This document shows positions 8,807 through 16,871 of a stretch of 64,000 nucleotides of DNA, piece after piece (position 1 is the stretch's first letter; each line of letters opens with the position of its first letter). Both the position numbers and the translations under genes were made by a program. Source of the stretch: Clostridia bacterium (GTDB taxonomy: Bacteria > Bacillota_A > Clostridia > Oscillospirales > Acutalibacteraceae); the NCBI GenBank assembly GCA_017435305.1, contig JAFSFH010000008.1, positions 1-64,000 on the forward strand. Direction: 5' to 3'. The notes under the pieces were generated by a model, which saw only the letters and a program-made list of their open reading frames with translations, made no database searches and was not told where the DNA came from.

Positions 8807-9910
8807 TCACTTCACCTCGAACGGTACACGTTCCTCGGTTTCCTTGTTGAACAGGAACACCTTGTGGGGTTTCAGCGAATAGCGGACAGAGTCGCCGGTG
8901 ACGGCGCTCTTGTTGTCCGCGTCGATGATGGAGCGGACGGTGGGGTTTAGAGAGGCGGGGTGGGTGGACACGATGCTCACGTCGCGGCCCATAACCTCCA
9001 CATTGTTCAGAGCGCAGTTCATAGCGCCCGCGGCATCCAGCTCAAAGCCTTCGGGACGGATGCCCACGTACACGGCCTGATCCTCCACGCCGTTTACCTT
9101 CAGCACGGCATCCTCGCCCAGATAGACGGTGCCGTTCTCCACCTTACCCTCAAACACGTTGATGGGGGGAGTGCCCAGGAACTTGGCCACGAACAGGTTA
9201 CCGGGGTTGTCGTACACCTCCTGGGGCTCGCCGATCTGCTGGACAACGCCCAGCTTCATCACCACGATCATATCGGAGATGGACATAGCCTCTTCCTGGT
9301 CGTGGGTAACGAACACGGTGGTGATGCCGGTCTCTTTCTGGATGCGGCGGATCTCCTCGCGGGTCTGCAGACGCAGACGGGCGTCCAGGTTGGACAGGGG
9401 CTCATCCAGCAGCAGGACTCTGGGCATCTTGACCAGAGCACGGGCGATGGCCACGCGCTGCTGCTGACCGCCGGACAGCTCGTTGGGCTTACGGTCCATC
9501 AGGTCGTCGATCTGTACCAGACGGGCGGCCTCGTAGGCGCGCTCCTGCATCTCATCCTTGGACAGCTTATCCTTGCCCTTCAGGTTCTGCAGGGGGAACA
9601 GGATGTTCTGCTTAACGGTCATGTGGGGATACAGCGCGTAGTTCTGGAACACCAGACCGATGCCGCGGTTCTCGGTAGACAGGTCGGTCACGTCCTCGTC
9701 ACCGAAGAAGATCTTACCGGCAGAGGGCTTCTGCAGGCCGCTGATCATATACAGGGTGGTGGACTTACCGCAGCCGGAGGGGCCCAGCAGACCGATCAGC
9801 TTGCCGTCGGGGATGTCGAAGGTGAAGTCGTTGACAGCGACCACCTCGGCGCCGGACTTCTTGTCACGGCTGGGGAAGATTTTGGTCAGATTTTGCAGTG
9901 TTACTTTCAT
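8807..9910 (-). CDS. ugpC: ABC importer ATPase, MsmX/UgpC family
   Basis: 367 residues. Nucleotide-binding domain with Walker A GPSGCGKST, signature LSGGQQQR, Walker B VLLLDEP and switch His in VTHDQEEA; the C-terminal third is the TOBE/MalK regulatory region (FVAKFLGTPPINVFEG onward). It energises the permease pair encoded immediately downstream. In many Firmicutes one such ATPase serves several CUT1 importers; here it is encoded in its own operon, so a dedicated role is likely although sharing is possible. The ATG follows a GAGAGGACGTTTGT ribosome-binding context. Confidence 0.96.
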   Translation of the reverse strand: MKVTLQNLTKIFPSRDKKSGAEVVAVNDFTFDIPDGKLIGLLGPSGCGKSTTLYMISGLQKPSAGKIFFGDEDVTDLSTENRGIGLVFQNYALYPHMTVKQNILFPLQNLKGKDKLSKDEMQERAYEAARLVQIDDLMDRKPNELSGGQQQRVAIARALVKMPRVLLLDEPLSNLDARLRLQTREEIRRIQKETGITTVFVTHDQEEAMSISDMIVVMKLGVVQQIGEPQEVYDNPGNLFVAKFLGTPPINVFEGKVENGTVYLGEDAVLKVNGVEDQAVYVGIRPEGFELDAAGAMNCALNNVEVMGRDVSIVSTHPASLNPTVRSIIDADNKSAVTGDSVRYSLKPHKVFLFNKETEERVPFEVK

Positions 9911-9951
9911 ACAAACGTCCTCTCAGTTTATTTGTATTTTTTGTGTACGGA

Positions 9952-10716
9952 TTAATACGCTTGGCGCTCGGCCTTTTCGGCGGCCAGGCGCTTGCTGAAT
10001 GCGATGCGCTCCTCGTCGTTGGCGAAGATGCGCTGGCTGGCGGCGTCGACCACCACCGTGCCGGCCATCAGGTCGTGGATGAGGGAGTGGGTGCGGGTGG
10101 CGAAGTAGAGGATCACCTGCAACAGCAGGATGCCCGCGATCACCGCCAGACCCATTATGCCCAGCGACCCGTTAAAGATCATGACCGCCAGATACACGGG
10201 GATCATGGTCTCGATGGTGTATTTACCCAGCAACGCTCGTGTGAACAGCTGCAGGGGATTGATCCGCACGCAGTCGGTGCGGACCAGCCCCAGACCGAAC
10301 ACGAACTTGCCCACCGTCGCACCGTTTTTAAAGAGTAGCGGCACGGCGAATTCCAGCAGCAGTATCGCCAGCAGAATGCCGAAGGTGGGGATGATCAGCA
10401 TCAGGTTCTGCATGGTGGTGATGGCCTTGATGGCCTCCGGGTCCTTTGCCAGAGCCTCGTTGGCTTTGGCTACGGCGTCGTCATAGGTTTTTTGCTCCTC
10501 TGCGCTCATTTCGGCGCGGTTGGCGTCCGATGGGATGCCGTACTCCTGTTCATAGGCGGCCTTGATGGATTCGGCGTGCTGCATGTGGGCGTCATAGCCC
10601 AGCGCCGCATTCAGCGCCCAGCAGGCACCCACGGCCACAATGGACAGCAAAATGAAATCCAGAATGGCGGCGGCGATCCGTTTCCACAGACCGGCTTTTT
10701 GTAAATCTACGTTCAA
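9952..10716 (-). CDS. RDD family membrane protein (TTG start)
   Basis: 254 residues if translation begins at the TTG at 10716, which sits 5 nt after an excellent AAAGGAGG; a GTG 33 bp upstream has no ribosome site, so I prefer TTG. RDD proteins have two or three membrane segments and conserved Arg-Asp-Asp positions. Here KRIAAAILDFILL carries the Arg and first Asp, FGLGLVRTDC lies between helices, and HSLIHDLMAGTVVVD closes the domain. The loop from about 45 to 95 is long and charged. The biochemical role of RDD proteins is mostly unknown, with transport or osmotic functions proposed. It is the first gene of the ABC-importer/nuclease operon. Confidence 0.85.
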   Translation of the reverse strand: MNVDLQKAGLWKRIAAAILDFILLSIVAVGACWALNAALGYDAHMQHAESIKAAYEQEYGIPSDANRAEMSAEEQKTYDDAVAKANEALAKDPEAIKAITTMQNLMLIIPTFGILLAILLLEFAVPLLFKNGATVGKFVFGLGLVRTDCVRINPLQLFTRALLGKYTIETMIPVYLAVMIFNGSLGIMGLAVIAGILLLQVILYFATRTHSLIHDLMAGTVVVDAASQRIFANDEERIAFSKRLAAEKAERQAY

Positions 10717-10779
10717 AGGATTCCTCCTTTCGGGGATCGGGATGGTCACGGAACGGCCTTGAAAAAACCGCGCCGATAT

Positions 10780-10816
10780 TCACCTTAAATTATAACAGAA
10801 TTCGAGAAAATTTCAA
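10780..10816 (-). promoter_or_regulatory. Promoter of the RDD/ABC/nuclease operon with TTAAGGTGA start motif
   Basis: On the minus strand -35 TTGAAA (10811-10816), 16-bp spacer and extended -10 TGTTATAAT (hexamer 10789-10794). TTAAGGTGA follows directly (10780-10788), a motif placed in the same way at three other promoters in this window. Confidence 0.7.
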
Positions 10817-10894
10817 CCTTTATTATAGGTAAAATATAAGTTAGTTAGATATTACAATTATACTTGATAAAATGTAGTCAAATTGTAGAATTTT

Positions 10895-12025
10895 TTACGA
10901 TTTTTTGTGCCGTCTGTGGAATAGACCGTCCAGAATCTCCTCGGCGGCGTCCTCATAGGTGGTCACCGGCACGGTATAGTCGCAGATGTCGGCGTTGCGC
11001 TGCTCCGCATCCAGCGCCATAATGCGCTGGATCTTTTCCTCCTGGCTGACCGGCTTGTTCAGCAGGTCGGCCAGCAGTTTTTCCTTGGTCTGCTGGATGT
11101 AGATGGTGGTCACCTTGGGGAAGTGGGTTTTGAGACCCATAGCGCCGCAGATGTCCATGACGGTCAGCACGTGCTTGCCGCGGGAGAGGATGTCCTCCAC
11201 GTCCTGCTTGGAGGAGCCGAAGTTGTGACCGGCGTACATGGTGGATTCGAACAATTCGCCGGAATCCCGCATACGGCGGAATTCGGGCAGGGAGATGTAG
11301 TGATACCGCTTCTCCTCGTCCTGCTGCATAGCCTTGTTGGTGGTATAGCTCACCAACCGCTCAAAGCGGCGGGATTTTTTCAGCAGCTGGGCGGCGATCT
11401 CGTTCTTGCCGCTGCCGGAGGGACCCACCAGCACCACCACGCCGGGCTGACCCTCGTCCTGCTGATGGCTGCGGGGGGCATAGCTCTCGCCGATGACCTC
11501 CACCAGCTTGAGGAATTCGTTGTAGTTGTTCACCGCCAGCACACCGGTGGCGTGCTGATTCCACGGGCGGCGCAGCAGAATGGGATAGGTGGCGTTGGAG
11601 CGGGCCACGTTGTGCATGCCGTCGTCGAAGAGGATGTCGGTCTGAATCTTATCCTTGCGGGAGCCCATATAGATGTGATCCTGGGGGATCTCGGGGAATT
11701 CCTCCATAATACGCTTCGCGCGGATGCTCATATACTCGGGATACACCGAGGTGGATACGAACACCTCGGTCATACGGGACAGCTTACGCACGAATTCCTT
11801 TGCACCGCGGATGACCGGCTGGGTGCGGAAGAAGTCGGGGTCGTGGAAGAACTCGAAGATCACGTCCGCGCGGGTGCCCAGAGTGCCCCAGCGGTCCACC
11901 TCGTAGATGGTCAGCGGGGGGTCGAACTGATATTTTTCATTGGCCAGACGGATGGCGTAGGGGACGCACTCCATCAGCAGATCGTCGATATCCAGTGCCA
12001 CGGACAAGCGAAATTTTCTGTTCAT
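10895..12025 (-). CDS. Fusion of HAD-type 5'-nucleotidase and divergent guanylate-kinase-like domain
   Basis: 376 residues from the ATG at 12025, which follows AAGGAGAAATTTTACGT; a longer frame upstream lacks a ribosome site. Residues 1-170 form a HAD phosphatase of the 5'(3')-deoxyribonucleotidase kind: LDIDDLL (Asp12, Asp14), VSTS (90-93), Lys in SRKDKIQTD, and ILFDDG (Asp134, Asp135). Residues 195-370 resemble guanylate kinase: P-loop GPSGSGKNE (201-209), SYTTNKAMQQDE, YHYIS and HNFGSSKQDVEDIL. The kinase half is altered: the Ser/Thr after the P-loop Lys is Asn208, and the GMP-binding TTRxPRxGE pattern is lost. It may sense or process nucleotides rather than act as a normal GMP kinase. It is a single gene with its own promoter. 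Confidence 0.85.
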   Translation of the reverse strand: MNRKFRLSVALDIDDLLMECVPYAIRLANEKYQFDPPLTIYEVDRWGTLGTRADVIFEFFHDPDFFRTQPVIRGAKEFVRKLSRMTEVFVSTSVYPEYMSIRAKRIMEEFPEIPQDHIYMGSRKDKIQTDILFDDGMHNVARSNATYPILLRRPWNQHATGVLAVNNYNEFLKLVEVIGESYAPRSHQQDEGQPGVVVLVGPSGSGKNEIAAQLLKKSRRFERLVSYTTNKAMQQDEEKRYHYISLPEFRRMRDSGELFESTMYAGHNFGSSKQDVEDILSRGKHVLTVMDICGAMGLKTHFPKVTTIYIQQTKEKLLADLLNKPVSQEEKIQRIMALDAEQRNADICDYTVPVTTYEDAAEEILDGLFHRRHKKS

Positions 12026-12080
12026 ACGTAAAATTTCTCCTTTTTCGGGGGACAAATCGCAGATTTTACCCCACAATAAT

Positions 12081-12154
12081 TCACCTTAAATTTTACTTGA
12101 TTTCACCCCAAAAAGCAACCCACTACATTTAGTGGTGGCAGAAAATACCACCAC
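12081..12154 (-). promoter_or_regulatory. Promoter and upstream inverted repeat of the HAD/GK fusion gene
   Basis: Minus strand: -35 TTGCTT (12113-12118), 17-bp spacer, -10 TAAAAT (12090-12095), then TTAAGGTGA (12081-12089). Upstream, GTGGTGG and CCACCAC arms (12132-12154, 9-nt loop) form an inverted repeat that could be an operator. The start motif matches the one at the RDD operon promoter over 14 bases. Confidence 0.65.
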
Positions 12155-12162
12155 AATTCGAC

Positions 12163-12202
12163 AAGAAAAAACAGCCCTCACCCCAAAGGGGTGAAGGCTG
12201 TG
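12163..12202 (-). terminator. Intrinsic terminator downstream of the HAD/GK promoter region, facing leftward
   Basis: Stem of about 14 bp (ACAGCC.TCACCCC / GGGGTGA.GGCTGT, one mismatch) with a loop of three A. The A-run at 12165-12170 lies on its left side, so the U-tract is on the minus strand or, read rightward, the A-run feeds a bidirectional hairpin. It lies just upstream of the GDSL gene stop (12216) and therefore ends the leftward DUF1846-GDSL transcript. Confidence 0.75.
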
Positions 12203-12215
12203 AAAAGGCGATAGT

Positions 12216-12875
12216 TTACAGGGATTTCAGGAAGCCGATGAGGCGGGAGGCGATGCGCTCGTGTCCCGCGTCGTTGGGGTGCAGACCGTCCGGCATATAG
12301 GTCTCCTTGATGACCGGCAGTTCGGGGTTTAGTCCGCTGACCGCGTACAGATCCAGCACGGGGAAGGAATAATAGGCGGCCACCTCGATGATGGTGTCCC
12401 GAATCACCTTAAAGGGGGCGATGGCGGGGTTGCCGTGCTCGTTGAGGGCGTCGTGCTCGCCCACCCGATGCAGGGGGGTCATCACGATGATCTGGGCGGT
12501 GGGATACTTCTCCCACAGGGCGCGGTACAGGCAGTGCAGAGCGCCGTAGAAGGTGGTGTTGTCCCGATCGTCGATGGTGCCCAGCGGCACGTCGCCGTGA
12601 CCGAAGTCGTTGGTGCCGCCCCATACCACCACGATGTCCGCGTCGGGGTCCATACCCGCCACGCGGGAGCCGAAATACTGACCGAAGCCCTCCTCGCCGG
12701 GGCGCTCGGGGTTCAGACGGGGGGCGATGCGGGTGCCGCCGATGCCGTAGCCGCGGACGGTGGCGCCGGTCTCGCGCCCCAGCCGCATCCAGTACACGTT
12801 GTTCCAGTCCTCCAGGCAGGCACCTTCGGTGATGCTGTCACCTAAAAAGTTGATTTTTTTACCGTTCAATTCCAT
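12216..12875 (-). CDS. SGNH/GDSL family hydrolase
   Basis: 219 residues, cytosolic by absence of a signal peptide. Block I is FLGDSITEG with nucleophile Ser14, block III is WGGTNDFG (oxyanion Gly/Asn) and block V is DGLHPNDAGH with the catalytic Asp/His pair. These are complete, so an active esterase or lipase-like deacylase is expected. The family acts on acyl or acetyl esters, and in gut Firmicutes on acetylated carbohydrates; the substrate is not predictable here. It lies 10 bp after the DUF1846 gene and is likely cotranscribed. The ATG follows GAGGTAATCGTT. Confidence 0.9.
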   Translation of the reverse strand: MELNGKKINFLGDSITEGACLEDWNNVYWMRLGRETGATVRGYGIGGTRIAPRLNPERPGEEGFGQYFGSRVAGMDPDADIVVVWGGTNDFGHGDVPLGTIDDRDNTTFYGALHCLYRALWEKYPTAQIIVMTPLHRVGEHDALNEHGNPAIAPFKVIRDTIIEVAAYYSFPVLDLYAVSGLNPELPVIKETYMPDGLHPNDAGHERIASRLIGFLKSL

Positions 12876-12885
12876 AACGATTACC

Positions 12886-14370
12886 TCATCGATAGATTAT
12901 GTTCTGGCCGGGGAATACCGGCTCGCAGGTGAGATTCAGCCGCATCTTCCGCAGGGTGGATTCGTCGCCGGAATACAGCAGCTGGGTGGAGTGGATCTCG
13001 CACCCTTTGAGTTTGGGCAGCTGGGCTACCGCCCGGGCGGCCATCTCGTCGGTGGCGGCGCAGATGTACAGGGCGGCCAGCGCGTCGTCCAGTTTAAGGG
13101 CGCTGGCGTGGCTGTGCAGCAGATTCACCTTGAGGTCGATGACCGGCTCCAGCACGGCAGGGCTCATCAGCAGCGCCTCCTTGGGGATGCCCGCCATCAT
13201 CTTGATGGCGTTGAGCACCGCACCGGAGCAGGCGGACAGCAGCTTGGAGGATTTGCCGGTGATCAGCCGTCCGTCCGGCAGCTGGATGGCCACGGCGGGG
13301 GCGTTGGCGCGCTCTGCCTTATCCAGGGCGGCCTGCACCACGGGGCGGTCGGTGGGGTGCAAATCCAGCTGTTGCATAATGGCCTTGAGTTTATCCACGG
13401 TGGACTGCCGCTCGCGACCCATTCTCAGGTCGCACAGCCCCTTGTAATAGCGGCGGATGACCTCCTGACGGCTGGCTTCGCGGCACACCTCGTCGTTTAC
13501 GATGGCATAGCCGGCCATATTCACCCCCATATCGGTGGGGCTGTTGTATACGTCGTCGTTGCCGGTGATGCGGGACAGAATGGTCTTCACCAGCGGGAAC
13601 GCCTCCACGTCGCGGTTGTAGTTGACGGTGGTGACGCCGTAGGCCTCCAGATGGAAGGGGTCGATCATATTCACGTCCTGCAGGTCGGCGGTGGCGGCCT
13701 CATAGGCCAGATTAACGGGGTGCTTGAGACCCAGATTCCATACAGGGAAGGTCTCGTATTTGCCATAGCCGGAGGTGATGCCCCGCTGATGCTCGTGATA
13801 GATCTGGGACAGGCAGGTGGCCAGCTTTCCGCTGCCGGGTCCGGGGGCGGTGACCACCACCAGCGGCTTGGTGGTTTCGATGTAGGGGTTGGCGCCGTAG
13901 CCCATATCGCTGACGATGTGGTCCACGTCGGCGGGATAGCCCTCGATGGGGCGGTGGATGTAGTGGCGGATGCCCAGGGCATCCAGTTTAAAGGCGAACT
14001 GGTCGGCGGCGGTCTGACCGGTGTAGCGGGTGATGACCACGCTGTTGACCGCGATGCCCATATCCCGCACCATATTGACCTGCCGCAGCAGATCCTGGTC
14101 GTAGCTCAGACCCAGGTCGGCGCGGATCTTATTCTTTTCGATGGTGTCGGCGCTAATGCAGAAGACGATCTCCGCCTGATCCGCCAGACTGCGGAGCATA
14201 CGGATCTTGGCGTCCGGCTCAAAGCCGGGGAGCACCCGCGCGGCGTGATAGTCGTCGAACAGCTTACCGCCGAATTCCAGATACAGCTTACCGCTGAATC
14301 GGGAGATACGGTCCAGTATCTGCTCCCGCTGTTTTTGCATATACAGGTCGCTGTCAAAGCCCAGTTTCAT
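12886..14370 (-). CDS. DUF1846 domain protein
   Basis: 494 residues. The sequence matches the full-length DUF1846 family: KLGFDSDLYMQKQREQILDR at the N-terminus, ISADTIEKNKIRADLGLSYD near 85, VVVTAPGPGSGKLATCLSQI around 180-200, and a C-terminal half with KSSKLLSACSGAVLNAIK. The PGPGSGK segment looks like a phosphate-binding loop. The family is structurally characterised but of unknown biochemical function, to my knowledge. The ATG at 14370 is preferred over the in-frame GTG 12 bp upstream because GGGGTGGGA sits at proper distance. Its promoter lies in the divergent region shared with holB. Confidence 0.88.
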   Translation of the reverse strand: MKLGFDSDLYMQKQREQILDRISRFSGKLYLEFGGKLFDDYHAARVLPGFEPDAKIRMLRSLADQAEIVFCISADTIEKNKIRADLGLSYDQDLLRQVNMVRDMGIAVNSVVITRYTGQTAADQFAFKLDALGIRHYIHRPIEGYPADVDHIVSDMGYGANPYIETTKPLVVVTAPGPGSGKLATCLSQIYHEHQRGITSGYGKYETFPVWNLGLKHPVNLAYEAATADLQDVNMIDPFHLEAYGVTTVNYNRDVEAFPLVKTILSRITGNDDVYNSPTDMGVNMAGYAIVNDEVCREASRQEVIRRYYKGLCDLRMGRERQSTVDKLKAIMQQLDLHPTDRPVVQAALDKAERANAPAVAIQLPDGRLITGKSSKLLSACSGAVLNAIKMMAGIPKEALLMSPAVLEPVIDLKVNLLHSHASALKLDDALAALYICAATDEMAARAVAQLPKLKGCEIHSTQLLYSGDESTLRKMRLNLTCEPVFPGQNIIYR

Positions 14371-14403
14371 AGCCGATCCCACCCCATAACAAAATACACA
14401 ATT

Positions 14404-14432
14404 AGCATATCACACTTTCCCGCCCGAAACAA
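14404..14432 (-). promoter_or_regulatory. Promoter of the DUF1846-GDSL unit
   Basis: Minus strand -35 TTGTTT (14427-14432), 17-bp spacer, -10 TATGCT (14404-14409), ending 33 bp before the start codon. Confidence 0.55.
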
Positions 14433-14500
14433 GGAGAAAAACCGAATTTTCGTCAACTTTTTTATTTTTTTGGCGGCAAAATATTCCCGCAAAAAAAGCC

Positions 14501-14529
14501 TTGTCACCGACGGGCGGTTCGTGTATAAT
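14501..14529 (+). promoter_or_regulatory. Promoter of the holB-ricT operon
   Basis: -35 TTGTCA (14501-14506), 17-bp spacer, -10 TATAAT (14524-14529), 37 bp before the holB start. Confidence 0.7.
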
Positions 14530-14566
14530 AGGATATGTATAAACTTTAATGTGGGGAGGCAGGCGT

Positions 14567-15547
14567 ATGCGGTTCGACGGTTTTGTCGGAAACGAATCCA
14601 TCAAGAGGCAGTTGGCGGCCGAGATCGACAACAGCCGGTTTCCCCACGCCCTGTTGCTGGAGGGTGCGCCCGGCACCGGACGCCGCACTCTGGCGCGGCT
14701 GATCGCCCGGGCGGCCATGTGTCGGTGCGAGGACAGCGCCCAGCGCCCCTGCGGCGTTTGCGCCGCGTGCCAAAAGGAGGTTCCCCCCGATCTGACCGAA
14801 CGGGGCGGTGACGGCTCTGCCATTCCGGTGGACACCGTGCGGTGGCTGCGGGACGACGTGTTCCTGATGCCCAACGAGTCCCCCTATCGGGTGATCCTGC
14901 TGGCGGACGCTCATCTGATGGGTCCCCCTGCCCAGAACGCCCTGCTGAAGATTCTGGAGGAGCCGCCTGCCCACGCCGTATTCATCCTCACCTGCGACAG
15001 CCGCACCTCTATGCTGCCCACCATCCAGTCCCGTTGTGTGTGCCTGACCCTGTCCCCCGTCACGTGGGAGCAGGCGGCACCCATCCTCACCGCCCGCCTG
15101 CCGAATATGGCCGAGGAGGATCTGCGCCGCGCCCACAGTCTGTTCGGCGGCGCCATCGGGCAGGTGCTGGACGGCGTCAGCGACGGCGCCTTCCGTCAGG
15201 TGCTGGAGCTGGTGCCCCGTATGGCGCAGGCCATCCTGTCCCCCAGCGAGTGGGATCTGATGGCGCTGTGCGGCCCTCTGGAGAAGGAGAAGGAGCTGTT
15301 GACCGGCGTGCTGACCGGTCTGTCCCTGGTGTGCCGTGACGCCCTGGTGCGTCAGCACGGCGGCACCACCCATCTGTCCACCGCTCCCGAGGCGGCGGAG
15401 CTGCTGGCCACCCGCCTGACCGGCGGACGGCTCACCGCGCTGATGCAGCAGCTGGAGCAGCTGCGTGGCTGTCAGCTGCGGAATATGAACAATACGTTGT
15501 TACTGACCCGTCTGTGCGCTTGCCTGCGGCAGGCGGCAGGGTATTAA
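14567..15547 (+). CDS. holB: DNA polymerase III subunit delta'
   Basis: 326 residues; clamp-loader AAA+ subunit. The P-loop reads GAPGTGRRT with Arg in place of Lys, as expected of the ATPase-inactive delta'. A zinc-binding Cys cluster (CRCE, CGVCAAC) lies at about residues 52-70, followed by ILLADAHLMGPPAQNALLK and the sensor-like LEEPPAHAVFILTCD. The ATG follows GGGGAGGCAGGCGT; a short in-frame GTG extension upstream is unsupported. It opens an operon whose order matches the holB-yaaT-yabB-yabC cluster of Bacillus subtilis, with differences noted below. Confidence 0.93.
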   Translation: MRFDGFVGNESIKRQLAAEIDNSRFPHALLLEGAPGTGRRTLARLIARAAMCRCEDSAQRPCGVCAACQKEVPPDLTERGGDGSAIPVDTVRWLRDDVFLMPNESPYRVILLADAHLMGPPAQNALLKILEEPPAHAVFILTCDSRTSMLPTIQSRCVCLTLSPVTWEQAAPILTARLPNMAEEDLRRAHSLFGGAIGQVLDGVSDGAFRQVLELVPRMAQAILSPSEWDLMALCGPLEKEKELLTGVLTGLSLVCRDALVRQHGGTTHLSTAPEAAELLATRLTGGRLTALMQQLEQLRGCQLRNMNNTLLLTRLCACLRQAAGY

Positions 15548-15557
15548 GGAGGCTATT

Positions 15558-16550
15558 ATGGCTATGATCGTCGGCATCCGTTTTAATCAGAACGGAAAGA
15601 TATACGACTTTGACCCCGGTGCGCTGCAGCTGCTGCCGGGGGAGAAGGTGATGGTGGAGACCTCCCGCGGCATTGAGTGCGGCGAGGTGGCCCGCGCCAA
15701 TCGGGAGATGAAGGAGCCCCGTGAGGGGATCAAGCCGGTGCTGCGCCGCGCCACCCCCGAGGATCTGGAGCGGGCGGAGAAAAACGCCCAAAAGGCCCGC
15801 GAGGCTATGAAGATCTGTCAGGAGCGCATCGAGGCACATCAGCTGGATATGAAGCTGGTGGACGCGGAGTACGCCTTTGACAACTCCAAGATCACCTTTA
15901 ATTTCACCGCCGAGGGGCGGGTGGATTTCCGCAATCTGGTGAAGGATCTGGCCTCCACCCTCCACACCCGCATCGAGCTGCACCAGATCGGCGTCCGCGA
16001 CGAGGCGAAGAAGCTGGGCGGCCTCGGCATCTGCGGTCAGCCCTTCTGCTGCTCCCGCTTCCTCAAGGATTTCCAGCCGGTGTCCATTAAGATGGCCAAG
16101 GAGCAGGGACTGTCCCTGAACCCCACCAAAATTTCCGGCTCCTGCGGACGTCTGATGTGCTGTCTGAAGTACGAGCAGGACGTCTATGAGGAGCTGAACA
16201 AGCTCAGCCCCAAGGTGGGCGCCACCGTGATGACCCCTGAGGGTCGCGGCGTGGTGACCGAGAGCAACATCCTCACCGGCAAGATCAAGGTGCGGCTGGA
16301 GGACTCCGCCGACGCCTCACCGGTGCCGATGCATCGGGACGACCTGAACGCCGCCCGCCGCGCGCCCGCCCCTGCTGAGGAGGATACGGCGCCGCAGGAG
16401 AAGCCGGTGAAGGAGCCAAAGCCCCAAAAGGAGGAAAAACCTCAGAACAAGCCCCGCAACGACAAGCCGCAGCCTCCTGCGGATAAGCAGGGCGGCAAGT
16501 CCGATCACCGTCCCCGCCGCCACCGCCCGCGGAATAAGCGGCAGGGATAA
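15558..16550 (+). CDS. ricT: PSP1-domain protein RicT (YaaT)
   Basis: 330 residues. The PSP1 core includes the Cys-rich signature CGQPFCCSRFL followed by GSCGRLMCCLKYE, which is characteristic of YaaT/RicT. In B. subtilis RicT works with RicA and RicF in a complex that carries iron-sulfur clusters and affects RNase Y mRNA processing, sporulation and biofilm formation. The C-terminal 70 residues are a disordered Lys/Pro/Arg-rich tail (KEEKPQNKPRNDKPQ), probably RNA- or protein-interacting. It starts 10 bp after holB with AAGGAGG. RNase Y (rny) is encoded elsewhere in this window at 25.9 kb. Confidence 0.93.
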   Translation: MAMIVGIRFNQNGKIYDFDPGALQLLPGEKVMVETSRGIECGEVARANREMKEPREGIKPVLRRATPEDLERAEKNAQKAREAMKICQERIEAHQLDMKLVDAEYAFDNSKITFNFTAEGRVDFRNLVKDLASTLHTRIELHQIGVRDEAKKLGGLGICGQPFCCSRFLKDFQPVSIKMAKEQGLSLNPTKISGSCGRLMCCLKYEQDVYEELNKLSPKVGATVMTPEGRGVVTESNILTGKIKVRLEDSADASPVPMHRDDLNAARRAPAPAEEDTAPQEKPVKEPKPQKEEKPQNKPRNDKPQPPADKQGGKSDHRPRRHRPRNKRQG

Positions 16551-16627
16551 TTTCCAACGCAAAAAACTATTGCAATTTTTAAATATTGTGTTATTATTAA
16601 GATACAAAGCGACAGGAGGTGTAAACC

Positions 16628-16798
16628 ATGGCTTATGTTATTTCCGATGCTTGCATCGCTTGCGGTGCTTGCGCTGAGGGTTGCCCCGTCGGTGCTATCT
16701 CCGAGGGCGACGGCAAGTACGAGATCGATGCCGGTGCCTGCATTGATTGCGGCGCTTGTGCCGATCAGTGCCCCGTTTCTGCTATCGAGCAGGGCTAA
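16628..16798 (+). CDS. 2[4Fe-4S] ferredoxin, clostridial type
   Basis: 56-residue electron carrier. Two complete motifs are present: CIACGACAEGCP near residues 9-20 and CIDCGACADQCP near 38-49, each giving three Cys of one cluster and one of the other, with Pro after the last Cys. Length and spacing are those of clostridial 8Fe ferredoxins. The ATG follows GGAGGTGTAAACC. It sits between ricT and trmN6, where B. subtilis has no ferredoxin, and is followed by a hairpin. It may donate to RicT-related Fe-S chemistry or simply be a general ferredoxin for partners such as Rnf (both inferences). Confidence 0.95.
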   Translation: MAYVISDACIACGACAEGCPVGAISEGDGKYEIDAGACIDCGACADQCPVSAIEQG

Positions 16799-16807
16799 TG
16801 AAAACGT

Positions 16808-16838
16808 AATGCCGGACAGCGCCGCTGTCCGGCATTTC
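16808..16838 (+). terminator. Hairpin after the ferredoxin gene
   Basis: 13-bp perfect stem (AATGCCGGACAGC) with a 3-nt loop; the following sequence is TTTCAATTTTAA, a weak U-tract. It may attenuate rather than end the operon. Confidence 0.6.
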
Positions 16839-16871
16839 AATTTTAACGACAGAAAACGAGGTGACGGCACA

